Assembly (NCBI GenBank): GCA_002943765.1
Contig: PQWQ01000025.1
Span: 558,001-622,000, forward strand
Direction of reading: 5' to 3'
Source: Psoroptes ovis
Lineage: Eukaryota > Arthropoda > Arachnida > Sarcoptiformes > Psoroptidae
Length of the DNA stretch: 64,000 bases
Shown: positions 1-10,087 of the stretch, in pieces
Layout: the number at the start of each line of letters is the position of its first letter
Position numbering within the stretch: position 1 is the first letter of the stretch
The notes under the pieces: generated by a model
Database searches by the model: none
Seen by the model: only the letters and a program-made list of their open reading frames with translations
What the model was told of the DNA's origin: nothing
Program-made: the position numbers and the translations under genes

Positions 1-546
1 GAAATCGATGAACATTTCACCACCATAAAATTGGATTGAATTGATTTCGTTCGAATCGAAGCATATATGATTCTGTGCTATTCTGGGTGCAGAGTAATTA
101 ATCAAAAAATTCGGCTGAAATCAACAAAAATACTCACGAAGAACGCCATTGGCATTGATCAATAGTCATTAGTCAATAGTCGATGATTGTTCGAATGGTA
201 TCAATGAAATCATTAACAAATCGATTAATTGATCATTTTGGAGGAAAATTTTGGCAAATCATCGATCATTGTTTAAGCAATTTGAGTGATTTTAATGATT
301 TTTAAGAAAATAATAAACTTGAGAAAACTTACGGAAAAGTATGTTTACACGGGTTTAAACGCCTTTCGAATGTTTTAAGCAAGAAACTTGCCAGAAAGAT
401 GAATTTCTTAGGAAAATTTTCTGGCAACAAACGAAAATAGTTGTTTTTCCGGGAATTTTTTTTTCAAATTTAAAAAATTTCATTGCCAAAAACATTTCTT
501 TTAATTTCAATTAATTAAAAAATTTGAAAAAAATTAAAAAAAATTA

Positions 547-707
547 CAGCGTTTCAAGTTTTAATTCAGAGTTTTGCAATTAATTTTCGTACTTTTCTAA
601 TTGATTTTCGTAATTTCACCGTTCAAAATTGCATTGAAAACTACGAAATTCAATTTTAAAATTACGAAATTTAATTTTAAAACTCCGAATTAAAACTTGA
701 AACGCTG
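547..707. mobile_element. non-autonomous inverted-repeat element (MITE), family 2, copy 1
   Basis: The ends are inverted copies: CAGCGTTTCAAGTTTTAATT at the left and its complement at the right, and each end is flanked by TA. The interior repeats the words 'attttcgtaa' and 'actacgaaattcaatttt'. There is no coding capacity. A TA target and terminal CAG are compatible with a Tc1/mariner-type MITE. Related copies lie at 1002-1120 and 31726-31844. Confidence 0.75.
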
Positions 708-868
708 TAAATAAATTCATATTTTTACAATCATAATTACAAAGGGTTTAATTACAACAGCAACATTCATTGCCATCATCACTCATTACATTACTCATAT
801 TACTCAATTCATTCGCCTTTTTGTCAATTCGTTTGTTTTCTTAATAACTAAATGTAAATGTTCTTTGA

Positions 869-906
869 ATTCCTTAAGATTCTTTGATGAAGAATCTTAA
901 AGAATT
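869..906. repeat. short hairpin
   Basis: Arms of 16 nt (869-884 and 891-906) are complementary with one mismatch around a 6-nt loop. A similar TTAAG-centred hairpin lies at 28248-28285. Its function is unknown and it may be an element remnant. Confidence 0.5.
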
Positions 907-1001
907 TTCTACTCCTTTCAAGAGAAAGGAATGTGTTTATTTTTAATGCCATTTATTCAAATGCACTGAAAAAAAATGATTATCAAATCCCTTTACATAC
1001 A

Positions 1002-1120
1002 CAGGGTTTTAAGTGTTTATTCGTAGTTTTAAAGTAAGTTTTCGTAGTTTTGAATCAGATTTTAAATGGTAAAATTACGAAATTCAATTTTAAAATTACG
1101 AATTAAAACTTTAAACCTTG
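1002..1120. mobile_element. family 2 MITE, copy 2
   Basis: The left end CAGGGTTTTAAGTGTTTATT and right end AATTAAAACTTTAAACCTTG are diverged inverted copies of the family 2 terminus. The interior holds the same 'ttcgtagttttaaa' and 'ttacgaaattcaattttaaa' words as the copy at 547-707. It is shorter (119 bp) and more decayed. Confidence 0.65.
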
Positions 1121-1366
1121 TAATAATCATAATTACGAATTGGCAATGAATTGTTTGTTTAAGACGATTTGCATCTTTATGTTTGAATGATTAGCATACA
1201 TATCACAGCACTAATGTATTGGGAATGAATGGAATGGAATTCCTTACAATTTAAATGTCTTAAGACGATTTATCATTATTACATTGATGACATGATATTC
1301 AAATCGAACAAAACTTTGATTTCTTGAAGTTTCTTAGAGTTTTTTGATGTTATAACCTTTGAAATA

Positions 1367-2957
1367 ATGGAAACACTTCGAAATAATGCTGATAAATTCA
1401 ATGTAAATATTGATTTCACTAATAATAATCGTTGTCGGACCCCACAGCCCCCAGCACCACCACCACCGCCGCTAAGATCGAATCAAAATTCGATGAGAAA
1501 ATCAATAATCAAGGTAAGCACCCGGTTGAACAATTTAACAAAGGTCTTAAGTCTTCAATTTTCTTCAAATCCTAAACAGATCTCATCTGAACAAGTTGAT
1601 CGTACGAGGCCAATGAAGCAAAGGATTATACCCATACATCGGACAATATCCTCATCATCGACACAACAACAATCCACATCGAATACTAATCAACAATCCA
1701 CCACCACCACCACATCGAATTCTAAATCACCTGGTGATGATAATCGAAAATCAAATCAAAGGCCAAATTATGAACGAACTCGATCACATCCAGGTGAATT
1801 CTGTTATCAATCACCATTTGATTCGAAAATCGAATTACGTATATCATCACCTGACCCTATTATTTCACGAATGTTGTCACAAGCGAATTTTTTACACCGG
1901 CAAAACCTTCATGATCATGAGCAGCAGGGGCAACCGGACCATACCTTCAAACAGCAGCCCCCACCACAGCCACAGCAGCCCCCACAACCACCGAAACAGT
2001 CATCGAATGGCTTCACTGAACGATGTTATTCACCAATGTCATCATCTGGCTATGAAACACTGGCGTCTTCACCAGTGATTAATCCATTCAGATCCGATAA
2101 TCTCTTCGATATTCAACGTTCGATGAGTACGAATCGTTTTTTCAGCGATCATAATGTTGTCGGGGGGCCAAACATTGACCGAAAACCACAGCAGCAGCAA
2201 CAAACAGCTGATTTAAACAATTTAAATAAAAATAGTAAACACGTGATACGGGTACCGAGCCGATCACTGAAACAACAACATCAACGATTATCATTAAACG
2301 ATGATGATCGCAACAGTGAAACATCGATATCATTCAATGAAATCATACAACAGCTGGATCAAATAGAACGACGCGTACAATTCCTACGGGAAATATCATT
2401 CGAACTGCTCGAAGAAAAACAAAAATTATCGACGGCTTTGAATAAAATATCGGCCATTGAGACCCTTAAATTACCATCATTATCATCATCATCGACCATC
2501 ACCGAAGGTTTGTCATTCGAATGTTTTTGAATTTTAATTAATCTAATCATTTGATTAATCCATTAATTTAGTTGATAAACAAGACATTCGAGCAACAATC
2601 GATGATTTACAATCACGATTACAATCGATACAAATCATTATCAAGCCAACAACACGTAATAAACATCAGCGAGAATCATATGAAAAGGTTTTGAAATACT
2701 TGGATTCCTTACGTTCAACACTGCTTAATGATGGTAAAATGATGGCTAAGAAAAAATGTTTGATTTACTTGAATTCATGTACATCTGACGTTGATGTTGA
2801 TTTGAATAATAATAACATTGATTTGAATGATTCAGATAAATCAATGATGATGATGATTGATGAACAATTTCAACGGCTAATAATCGATTGTTCAATCGAT
2901 GATCAAAAATTGATACGAAAAATGTTGAAAAATTTTCTTGAACAAATCGATGAATAA
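1367..2957 (+). CDS. Shroom-like protein (C-terminal ASD2-like coiled coil)
   Basis: Best model: exons 1367-1513, 1580-2507 and 2572-2957, about 486 aa. The first intron (66 nt, GTAAGC...ACAG) is a multiple of three and open, so it could also be read through. The second is 64 nt (GTTTG...TTTAG). The N-terminal two thirds are Pro/Gln/Ser-rich and disordered, with a polyproline run near residue 25. The last 160 or so residues are predicted coiled coil: 'RRVQFLREISFELLEEKQ' and 'YEKVLKYLDSLRSTLL' resemble the two helical blocks of the Shroom ASD2 domain, which binds Rho kinase to drive apical constriction. The AATAAA at 2953-2958 overlaps the stop codon. The family call rests on pattern similarity only; a generic coiled-coil protein is the alternative. 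Further 5' exons may exist. Confidence 0.5.
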
Positions 2958-3075
2958 AGTTCAATATTTTATTTGTATTTTTTTTGGTCAAAATATTCAA
3001 GATTAAATCATGTTCAATTTCAGTCATCGGGTCAATTTTGCTGGGGCCATTCGATGTAAACATTACTCATTCGGT

Positions 3076-3516
3076 TTATTTACATTTGAAATTAATCAAA
3101 TCATGTTTATCGATCCATGCCTGTTCCCAAATATCGGCTTCACATTTACGTTTTTTCGTATATTCCGTACATTCATTGGCAATATTTTCCAATTTTGTAG
3201 CATTTTTCAAACATTTTGTTTGTCCAAATTCAAATTTTACCAGGAATCGAATACCAGCAACGATTTGTGTTCGTAATTCTTTAACCTTATACACACGATG
3301 TATGTATGGTGATCCTAGGCGGCCATCCATTTCACGTTCAAGGGCCATAAGGGATGGCATTACCAAATCAAATTGATCTTTAGGCTGTTCCGAAATGCCA
3401 CCAACTATTGGTCCTTCAGGTAATGATTCTGGTGTTGATGCTGGTGATGACAGAAATGATTCACCAATCATTGAAATTGTTAGAAATAATAATATTATCG
3501 ATGATAATTGATTCAT
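3076..3516 (-). CDS. secreted cystatin (cysteine protease inhibitor) 1
   Basis: A 146-aa single-exon protein starting with a hydrophobic signal peptide (about residues 1-20). The mature part shows the three inhibitory wedge elements of the cystatin fold: the N-terminal Gly in 'PIVGGI', the first hairpin loop QIVAG (about residue 84), and a second loop 'QAW' in place of the usual PW. Four Cys in the C-terminal half fit the two disulphides of type 2 cystatins. Family members block papain-like cathepsins; in mites they may regulate digestive or other secreted cysteine proteases (inference). A second cystatin lies 740 bp upstream on the same strand. A TATA-like sequence lies about 155 bp upstream of the ATG (3671-3683, minus strand). 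Confidence 0.85.
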   Translation of the reverse strand: MNQLSSIILLFLTISMIGESFLSSPASTPESLPEGPIVGGISEQPKDQFDLVMPSLMALEREMDGRLGSPYIHRVYKVKELRTQIVAGIRFLVKFEFGQTKCLKNATKLENIANECTEYTKKRKCEADIWEQAWIDKHDLINFKCK

Positions 3517-3670
3517 TATTGGTGATGCAGGATTGGAATTATTTCAAATTTTCAATTTTCAAAGTAATTTTCAAAGACAATATTTTCACAAGGTCGAAAT
3601 ATTCGAAATTCGAATTCAAAATTTTCAAAAAATGATCAATCGTTCGATTTCAATTACACATATCAAACCA

Positions 3671-3683
3671 CTTTATATTTATA
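3671..3683 (-). promoter_or_regulatory. TATA-like box of cystatin 1
   Basis: Read on the minus strand the site is TATAAATATAAAG, about 155 bp upstream of the cystatin ATG at 3516. In this AT-rich DNA such a match can arise by chance, so the call is weak. Confidence 0.35.
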
Positions 3684-4255
3684 TATCAATGATTGCAGCT
3701 TTTTGATTTGGGTAAACAATCATTCAATCAATCAAACAAATGAATAAACAAACACCAACCAATCAAATGAGTATCATAAACAACTATTAATAATTTTTGA
3801 TATACGCGTATGTATTTATGATACGCATTTTTCAAGTTAATCAATCAATCAATGATTGTTGATTCGATTTACAACTGTCAGCTGATTTTTTTGACAAGTA
3901 TGCTTCTGGCTGCCGGCTACTTTCAATGTGTAAACACAGCACTTTGAGATGTGATGAAGACGTACTGCTACGTCATCAGCTGTTGTGCAAGTGGTTTTAG
4001 AAAAACGTGAAAACCCGTCATGGACCCTTTCATTGGAGACGATCAAATCAATTGAATCGATTGTTATCATCATCAGACTGTATTGATTATTGTTTATTGA
4101 TTGATAAGGCATATATATGGTTGCTCAGATATTTGGTAATCAATCGAATCGAATCGAATTAAATCATAAACAATTTCAAATAAATGATTTTTATTTATTT
4201 TGACAGGAAAATAATTTCAAATATTTCTCAGGGGAATTTCCGAGCAATCATTGAT

Positions 4256-4672
4256 TCAATTATCGCATGAAAATTTCGTCAACGTACTCTTACCTTTCCA
4301 TACCCATATCTGAGCCTCGCAAATATGATTCATTGCATTAACGAAGAGTTTACATTGATGGAGTAAACATTGTAACGACGTAAGACATGAAGCCGTTTTA
4401 AGACAATTAGTTTGATGGAAATCAAATTCGATATAATACTTGATACCGGCAACAATTTGTTTATATGCTCGACGAATACGTATGATTCGATGAATATAAG
4501 ATGAATTCATACGATAATCCATTTCTCTTTCCAATGATATCAGCGATCCTAACATGTTGATATCGTTTAATAGTACTGTTGATAAACCGCCTGGATATAC
4601 AGTGTTGATTCGGTGATTATTGATTATTAGTACCACAATTAATATAAGGACTAGTTTAATTAACAAATCCAT
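4256..4672 (-). CDS. secreted cystatin 2
   Basis: 138 aa, single exon. A signal peptide covers about residues 1-25 and is followed by 'VYPGGLS' (N-terminal wedge Gly-Gly), QIVAG at about residue 73, and 'QIWVW' in the second hairpin loop position. Cysteines in the C-terminal half match the disulphide pattern of type 2 cystatins, with extra Cys in the 'CLTSLQCLLHQC' stretch. It is clearly paralogous to the cystatin at 3076-3516: both share 'LEREMD.R..S.YIHR' ahead of the QIVAG loop. The tandem pair reflects local duplication. The extra cysteines suggest a changed disulphide pattern. Confidence 0.85.
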   Translation of the reverse strand: MDLLIKLVLILIVVLIINNHRINTVYPGGLSTVLLNDINMLGSLISLEREMDYRMNSSYIHRIIRIRRAYKQIVAGIKYYIEFDFHQTNCLKTASCLTSLQCLLHQCKLFVNAMNHICEAQIWVWKGKSTLTKFSCDN

Positions 4673-5024
4673 TGTTATCTATGGGATGATTCGAGTGTTC
4701 ATAGGTGGTAATCATTTGAAAAATTGCCTTCTAAATTTTCAATGAATTTAAATAGATTCGAATATTTGAAGGTCATCCGAATCATCTACAAGCCAAATGC
4801 ATTGGTGCCAGGTGGTTTTGGACAGATCAATGATAGAAAATCGAATCAAATCAAATTTGATTGGCGTAAAATCAATCAAAATGTTGTTCGGATATTTTCA
4901 AATTCTAATATTTATTCAAAACCAAATTAAAATAATAATAAAATAATACGAAAATATAACATTTTGTTAACATGCAGAGGAGGTCCATCCAATAAAGGGT
5001 AATAATATTTCATCTTAAAGTATT

Positions 5025-5106
5025 AGGTTGTTGTCCGAAAAGTTCATTCAGCTTAATCAATCAGAGAGTTGTTCATGAAAATCGGCCATAACTTTCCGGA
5101 CAACCT
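5025..5106 (+). mobile_element. mariner-like MITE, type A
   Basis: 82 bp. The termini AGGTTGTTGTCCGAAAAGTT and AACTTTCCGGACAACCT are inverted copies (TTG is duplicated at the left). The core reads 'cattcagcttaatcaatcagagagttgttcatgaaaatcgg', shown here as separate words: cattcagcttaatc, agagttgttcatg. It carries no coding sequence. It is one of 23 copies in the window. Confidence 0.85.
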
Positions 5107-5174
5107 TAAATATTTTATAAATTCACAAAATTGAATACTTGATATTTGTTAATTAATTAATATTAATTAATTAA

Positions 5175-7844
5175 TTAATCAATATTACTATCACCATGTG
5201 TCGCAATGTGGTCATCATCATTATTTGGATCATTATCATTCATTGTTGTTTGATATGTTAAATTATTTCGCTGATTATTTGTCGTCTTTGATGATTGAAA
5301 ATCATTACGATCAAGTTTGAGTGAATAATTAATCATGGATAAATAAATAAACAATGACCATACATAAAAATTCGATACGAATGCTAATAGGCCATATGCT
5401 GAATAGAATATGACTGATATGCAAAACTATTGGGAAAAAATGGATGTAAATTTGCTCCAAAAATCAATCAAATCAGCTGATCTTACCTGTACAATAATCA
5501 ATATGAAACAAATTAATGCATAGAAATTTGCTTTACTAAATATTCGTTCATTGAATTTACGCATCGGTCCACCATCACAATTATTGACATTATCATTGTT
5601 CATAGACTTTAAGACATTCAAATAACGTAAATAAACAATAAACGAAAGGGCAATGATGAATGGTAAATGTACGATCAGCATCTGTCGAATGGGACATGAG
5701 GTGGACATATAAGAATTTATATTCAAATACACAAATCTCGACAAAATTACTCACATAAATAGCTGCAAATACAAACGTAAAACCGACGGGCAAAAATGTA
5801 CCCAAAATAAATTGTCCCCATGCAAATACGATGCCTAAATAATCGGCAACTAAATAAGCGAGGAACCATGGTCCAATCAATGAATAGAATGATATGAACA
5901 GTAATGAATAATAGAGACGTGATTGATGCGACAGCAGATATAGTCGGAATATTATTTTGCGTATCAATCGTTTACGGGATAATTTATACATATATGTCGC
6001 ATATTCCTCATCATTCGAGGTGAAAATACGAAGTAATATTAATGGTAATGTCGAAAGGAAGAAACTCCATGAATACACGAACATTGTCTAAGGGAATTGA
6101 ATTTTGAAAATAATCGATTATTCCGGAATCGAATCAGTTCAAGCTATAGTTAAACTTACAATCGTTCGAAAATCGAATCTTAGTATTAGCCGGGCCAACA
6201 GCGAATAATCGAATCTTGTACGATCCAGCGAAAATGGTACTGTCAGCTGATTTGAGTAATGATCATCCTATCGAATCAATGAAATAGAAGAGTTAAAAAC
6301 CAAAGGGTCAACCAACTTCTATGATACATACCGAAGTTATCACAGTGATATAAAATAAACCTTTTGAATATTTTTCCGGTGACCATTTAGCGACCCATAA
6401 TCCATCTTTGACATGGGTCAATTCAAATGTTTCGAGAATTTCAGCGGAATTTTCGCTGAATTTTGGTTGTTTCGTTATGACTGCTTTGGCCGTAGTTATG
6501 GTGTCATGTGCAAATATCAATACACGAATATGAGTGGATTTAGCAGCACGCCAAAATGGTTCAATGTTTTCCATTTGATGTTGAATCGAACGTGGATTAG
6601 TGATCACAATCAATGGTTGTAAGGGCCGATGTGGTCGATAATAATAATTGGCAAATGTAAACAGTCCATGATCAATGGCAACAATACGATAAATTCGATA
6701 ATCTTTCCAATCACCTGTTTCAGCTTCCAGATAGCCTTCCGGCTGCGTTGTGATCATATTCGGTACTAAACCATGAATCGTATGATAATGACCACATAAA
6801 TATGGTCCATTTATTATTTGTCGAAATTCTTCACGATTAAAAATCGATGATGTTGGATAATGGCCATACCATATGGTATAAGTACTGTTACGACTATCCA
6901 ATCGAAATTGTCGTAATTTTTCGAGTTCTTTTGGTTCAAATTGCCCGACAAAATTAAACGGGCGTCGGACACCTGGCTTAAGACATGCATCAGCTGCTAT
7001 GAATGAATATTTGGCTCCATCGCCAGCTACGTATTCATATCGATATGATCGTCCATCATTGGACATGTTTGATTGTACAATATAATTATTGAAATTATTA
7101 TAATCATTATAAGTGTTGAATGTGTCTATTTAATGGAAAAAATAAATTAATAAATCATTCTAACCAATCCTTTAATCACATACCATGATTGCCTTTAATA
7201 TCCAGCCATATCAACTTCGGGTTAGCTTTCATACATTGTTCTCGAACATCCCGGTACATAATCCATTCATCATGATATTGCTCGGATCCAAGCAAGAATT
7301 TCGTTCGTGCATCCGTAATATCACCGGTTAGCACTAACAGTTTAGGTGCAATGACAGGCATTATTGTTTGACAAAATTCAATCAAATCACTTTTACGTGA
7401 TTCATCACGATAATAGCTCAAATGAGTATCGGATAAATGAATGAACCACAGTAGTTGGCCATCATATTTGCCATCGATCACTATCGAATCATTCGAATGT
7501 TTATCATCTTGATTTTGATTTAATTCGAATTTTACATTCGAATCATTGTTGGTATCCAATATTTTGATTATATTTGACAATATGACGGCTATGAATATCA
7601 ATATCAAAATGATTATCAGAGTGAATTTCGTAAACATTTTTTGCCGTGGACTAAGATCGAAATTGTCCAAGAAATGTATGTGATTCAAGTAATGATATTT
7701 GTATCTATTCGATTGTGGATTTAAAGGATTATTCTTGGTTCTTGATACTGATGCTGAAGATGCTGATAATAATAATAATAATACTAATGATAATAATAAA
7801 ACTATGATTGCAATTAATAATATCATTAAATAATTGATTAACAT
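5175..7844 (-). CDS. TMEM62: transmembrane protein 62 homologue (calcineurin-like phosphoesterase with TM domain)
   Basis: Six exons: 7844-7184, 7125-6332, 6267-6160, 6087-5755, 5681-5487, 5426-5175; about 780 aa. All five introns are 54-72 nt GT-AG and the frame closes. An N-terminal membrane anchor and a second hydrophobic stretch precede a metallophosphoesterase domain with the ordered motifs HLSDTHLS, LTGDITDAR, GNHD (split across the first intron) and GHYHT, which supply the two-metal ligands. Next come 'GDWKDYRIYRI' and 'THIRVL', typical of TMEM62, and then a C-terminal multi-span region with about six helices. The human protein is about 640 aa; this one is longer at the N-terminus and has an acidic Asn/Asp-rich tail. 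The substrate is not established for the family. Confidence 0.9.
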
Positions 7845-8413
7845 TTGTTTTATTCAATTGAATTGACTGTTTGTTTATTTTTGATTTGATTTGATTAATC
7901 AAAATTTGTTGTAATTAATTCAATTCTATGAAATCGAAGAGATGTAAAGCGAATCAAATCGAATGTATGATTCTTCTTAAAGACGTTTGTTGCTTCAGGC
8001 AATTCATTAAAAATTCACTAAAATCATTCGAAAATCGATTAATTATTATCAAAACACAGAAATCTTCATTTCAAATTGGAATCAATTGTAAATAATGAAT
8101 TATACGACCAATCATCGTCATCCATTCATATCTACGATTTAAAAATTTATTTTCAATTATTCGATTATTTTTGTAGTTTATTAGCACTTTGTATACAACT
8201 TTGTTTGTTCGCCGTTGTTGTTGGGTATGTAATTTAGTTTATTTTTGTGTGTAATTTTGTTTATTTTTGAAAGTGTAAATTACTATTTGTTTGTTTTGTT
8301 TACACTTTTTTTGCCTTTTAAAAAAAATCATATGTAAAATTCAATGGAAAATGGCGCCATCTGTTGGCTAATTTTGGAGTTAAAATTTGAATTTTTTTTT
8401 TGTCATCAAGACA
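7845..8413. other. intergenic, TMEM62-MOCS3
   Basis: No gene is visible. The interval contains a CTCF-like motif at 8353-8367. The remainder is AT-rich 5' flank of TMEM62 and 3' flank of MOCS3 (both genes are on the minus strand). Confidence 0.6.
8353..8367 (-). promoter_or_regulatory. CTCF-like motif
   Basis: On the minus strand the site reads GCCAACAGATGGCGC, close to the CTCF core CCASYAGRKGGCRS. It lies between TMEM62 and MOCS3, about 50 bp beyond the MOCS3 stop. Four similar sites occur in the window. Confidence 0.45.
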
Positions 8414-9751
8414 CTAATATATGGGTAAATCTGGGTCAATTTTCGTTGACCAATCAGTGATACCACCGACGATGTCTTTGATTTCTAATTCATTTGAATT
8501 TTTATCGTTGAAATAATTTTTCAATTCTCGAACAGCTTTTTGTGATGCATTACCACGGCGACACATTACATAAACTCGTTTTGGTTCACCTTCACCGAAA
8601 GTATCGCCAATCAAATCATCAATGAATTGTTTACCATCACTTCTGACGATTCGACTAAGCGGTACAGAGATGGCATTCTCCAATTTAACGATATCTTGTT
8701 GTAATTGTGGCCGTACATCAATCAACAAGTGCTTGACATTCGAATCCAAAATAGCCTTATATTCTTCAACCGTGATTCGTTCATCAGGTTCCAATATTTT
8801 CACCGGTTGTGCTGCCGCACATTTCACACCACAAAATTCATCATAATCAATCAATTCTTTGGTAATCGTTGGCGATCGACCACAGCTGATACAATCATCT
8901 TGACGTTTACGCAGCTCTACGCAACGAAATTGCCCGTTGAGACCATCGAATAGTAATAATTTACCAGCATAAGATGGTTTGAGGCCAGCGGCAATCTTAA
9001 TGGCTTCAAGTGCTTGTATATTGCCGATGATACCGGGTACAACACCGATAACACCACCATCAGCACAATTGGTTATGGTACCAGGTGCCGGCGGTTTGGG
9101 AAACAAGCACCGATAACAAGGTGTTTGTTCATCATAATTATAAACAGTCATTTGTCCTTCCCATTGTAATGCTGATCCACTCACCAATGGTTTCCGAAGT
9201 AAAACACAAACATCACTAAGTAAATAACGTGCCATAGGGTTATCAGTACAATCTAGGACAATGTCATAATTCTCAATGACATTCAAAGCATTTTTAGCCG
9301 ATAATCGAAATGGATGTTTTTCAAATTTGACATTTGAATTCAGCTGTTGCAATCGGCTCATGGCCGAATCAGTTTTCGGATGTCCAATCGTTGCTTCGGA
9401 ATGAAGTGTTTGTCGATGCAAATTACTGGTTTCGACCGTATCACTATCGACCAGCCCTAACCGTCCGATACCGGCAGCAGTTAAATACAATGACGAAGGA
9501 CAACCAAGACCACCACATCCAACAATCAATACCGAACTAGATTTCAATCGTAACTGGCCTTGTTTACCAAGTTCTGCGCATAACATTTGACGACTATAAC
9601 GTGCTGTTTCATCTTTACTCAACGAGGCTGCTGAAGAGGTCATAAGCCTTATGGGATTCATTGGATTCGATTGAATAAAAAGGTAAATATTTGTCTTTCG
9701 AACTGAAATGAAACGATGAAAATTGATTAAACGAAAATTATGAATTGTCAT
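8414..9751 (-). CDS. MOCS3: adenylyltransferase and sulfurtransferase MOCS3 (Uba4)
   Basis: 445 aa, single exon. The N-terminal E1-like domain (about residues 50-310) has the nucleotide loop GCGGLGCP, the conserved 'DTVETSNLHRQ', a catalytic Cys in 'TITNCADGG', and zinc CxxC pairs 'CYRC' and 'CISC'. The C-terminal rhodanese domain (about 325-445) ends with the persulphide loop CRRGNAS. The family adenylates and thiolates the C-termini of MOCS2A and URM1, feeding molybdopterin synthesis and tRNA wobble-uridine thiolation in the cytosol. The first 30 residues are not conserved in character; Met31 ('MNPIRL') or Met37 may be the true start. Confidence 0.93.
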   Translation of the reverse strand: MTIHNFRLINFHRFISVRKTNIYLFIQSNPMNPIRLMTSSAASLSKDETARYSRQMLCAELGKQGQLRLKSSSVLIVGCGGLGCPSSLYLTAAGIGRLGLVDSDTVETSNLHRQTLHSEATIGHPKTDSAMSRLQQLNSNVKFEKHPFRLSAKNALNVIENYDIVLDCTDNPMARYLLSDVCVLLRKPLVSGSALQWEGQMTVYNYDEQTPCYRCLFPKPPAPGTITNCADGGVIGVVPGIIGNIQALEAIKIAAGLKPSYAGKLLLFDGLNGQFRCVELRKRQDDCISCGRSPTITKELIDYDEFCGVKCAAAQPVKILEPDERITVEEYKAILDSNVKHLLIDVRPQLQQDIVKLENAISVPLSRIVRSDGKQFIDDLIGDTFGEGEPKRVYVMCRRGNASQKAVRELKNYFNDKNSNELEIKDIVGGITDWSTKIDPDLPIY

Positions 9752-10087
9752 TGCGAGAAGGACTTATTAGGAAATCGAACCCAAAAGTTAATTAGACATT
9801 AAACATAATTATATAATTCAGGTACCTTAGTAACCGGATTGTTTTTATTTAAACAAAAAATAAAATAAAATAAATGACAAATATATTTAATAATCAACAA
9901 TTTGCGTGTAAACAAACAAATCAATAAAAAACACGTGACTAAAATAAATAAATAAAAATTATCAATTTCATACATTAAAAGTTTTTCTCTTCTTTTTTTT
10001 GTGTCATTGTATAAACTGGCCAATTTTTAATTCATTCGATTTATTTTGGACCCATAGGATTAATTTAATTTTTAAAAATTTAAAAAT
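9752..10087. other. intergenic, MOCS3 5' flank
   Basis: AT-rich, with no gene or recognisable motif. The short open frame on the minus strand here has no coding character. Confidence 0.5.

Larger units (their letters stand above)
1..1366. other. gene-free AT-rich stretch
   Basis: No open frame with coding character is visible on either strand. The stretch contains two copies of a TA-flanked inverted-repeat element (listed separately at 547-707 and 1002-1120) and a short near-perfect hairpin at 869-906. The remainder is low-complexity A/T-rich sequence with no recognised promoter motif for the gene starting at 1367. Confidence 0.6.

Noticed and set aside
3849..4112. 87-aa minus-strand ORF between the cystatins
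   Set aside because: It lacks a signal peptide, cystatin motifs and coding character. It could be read as an exon only with unsupported splice sites.
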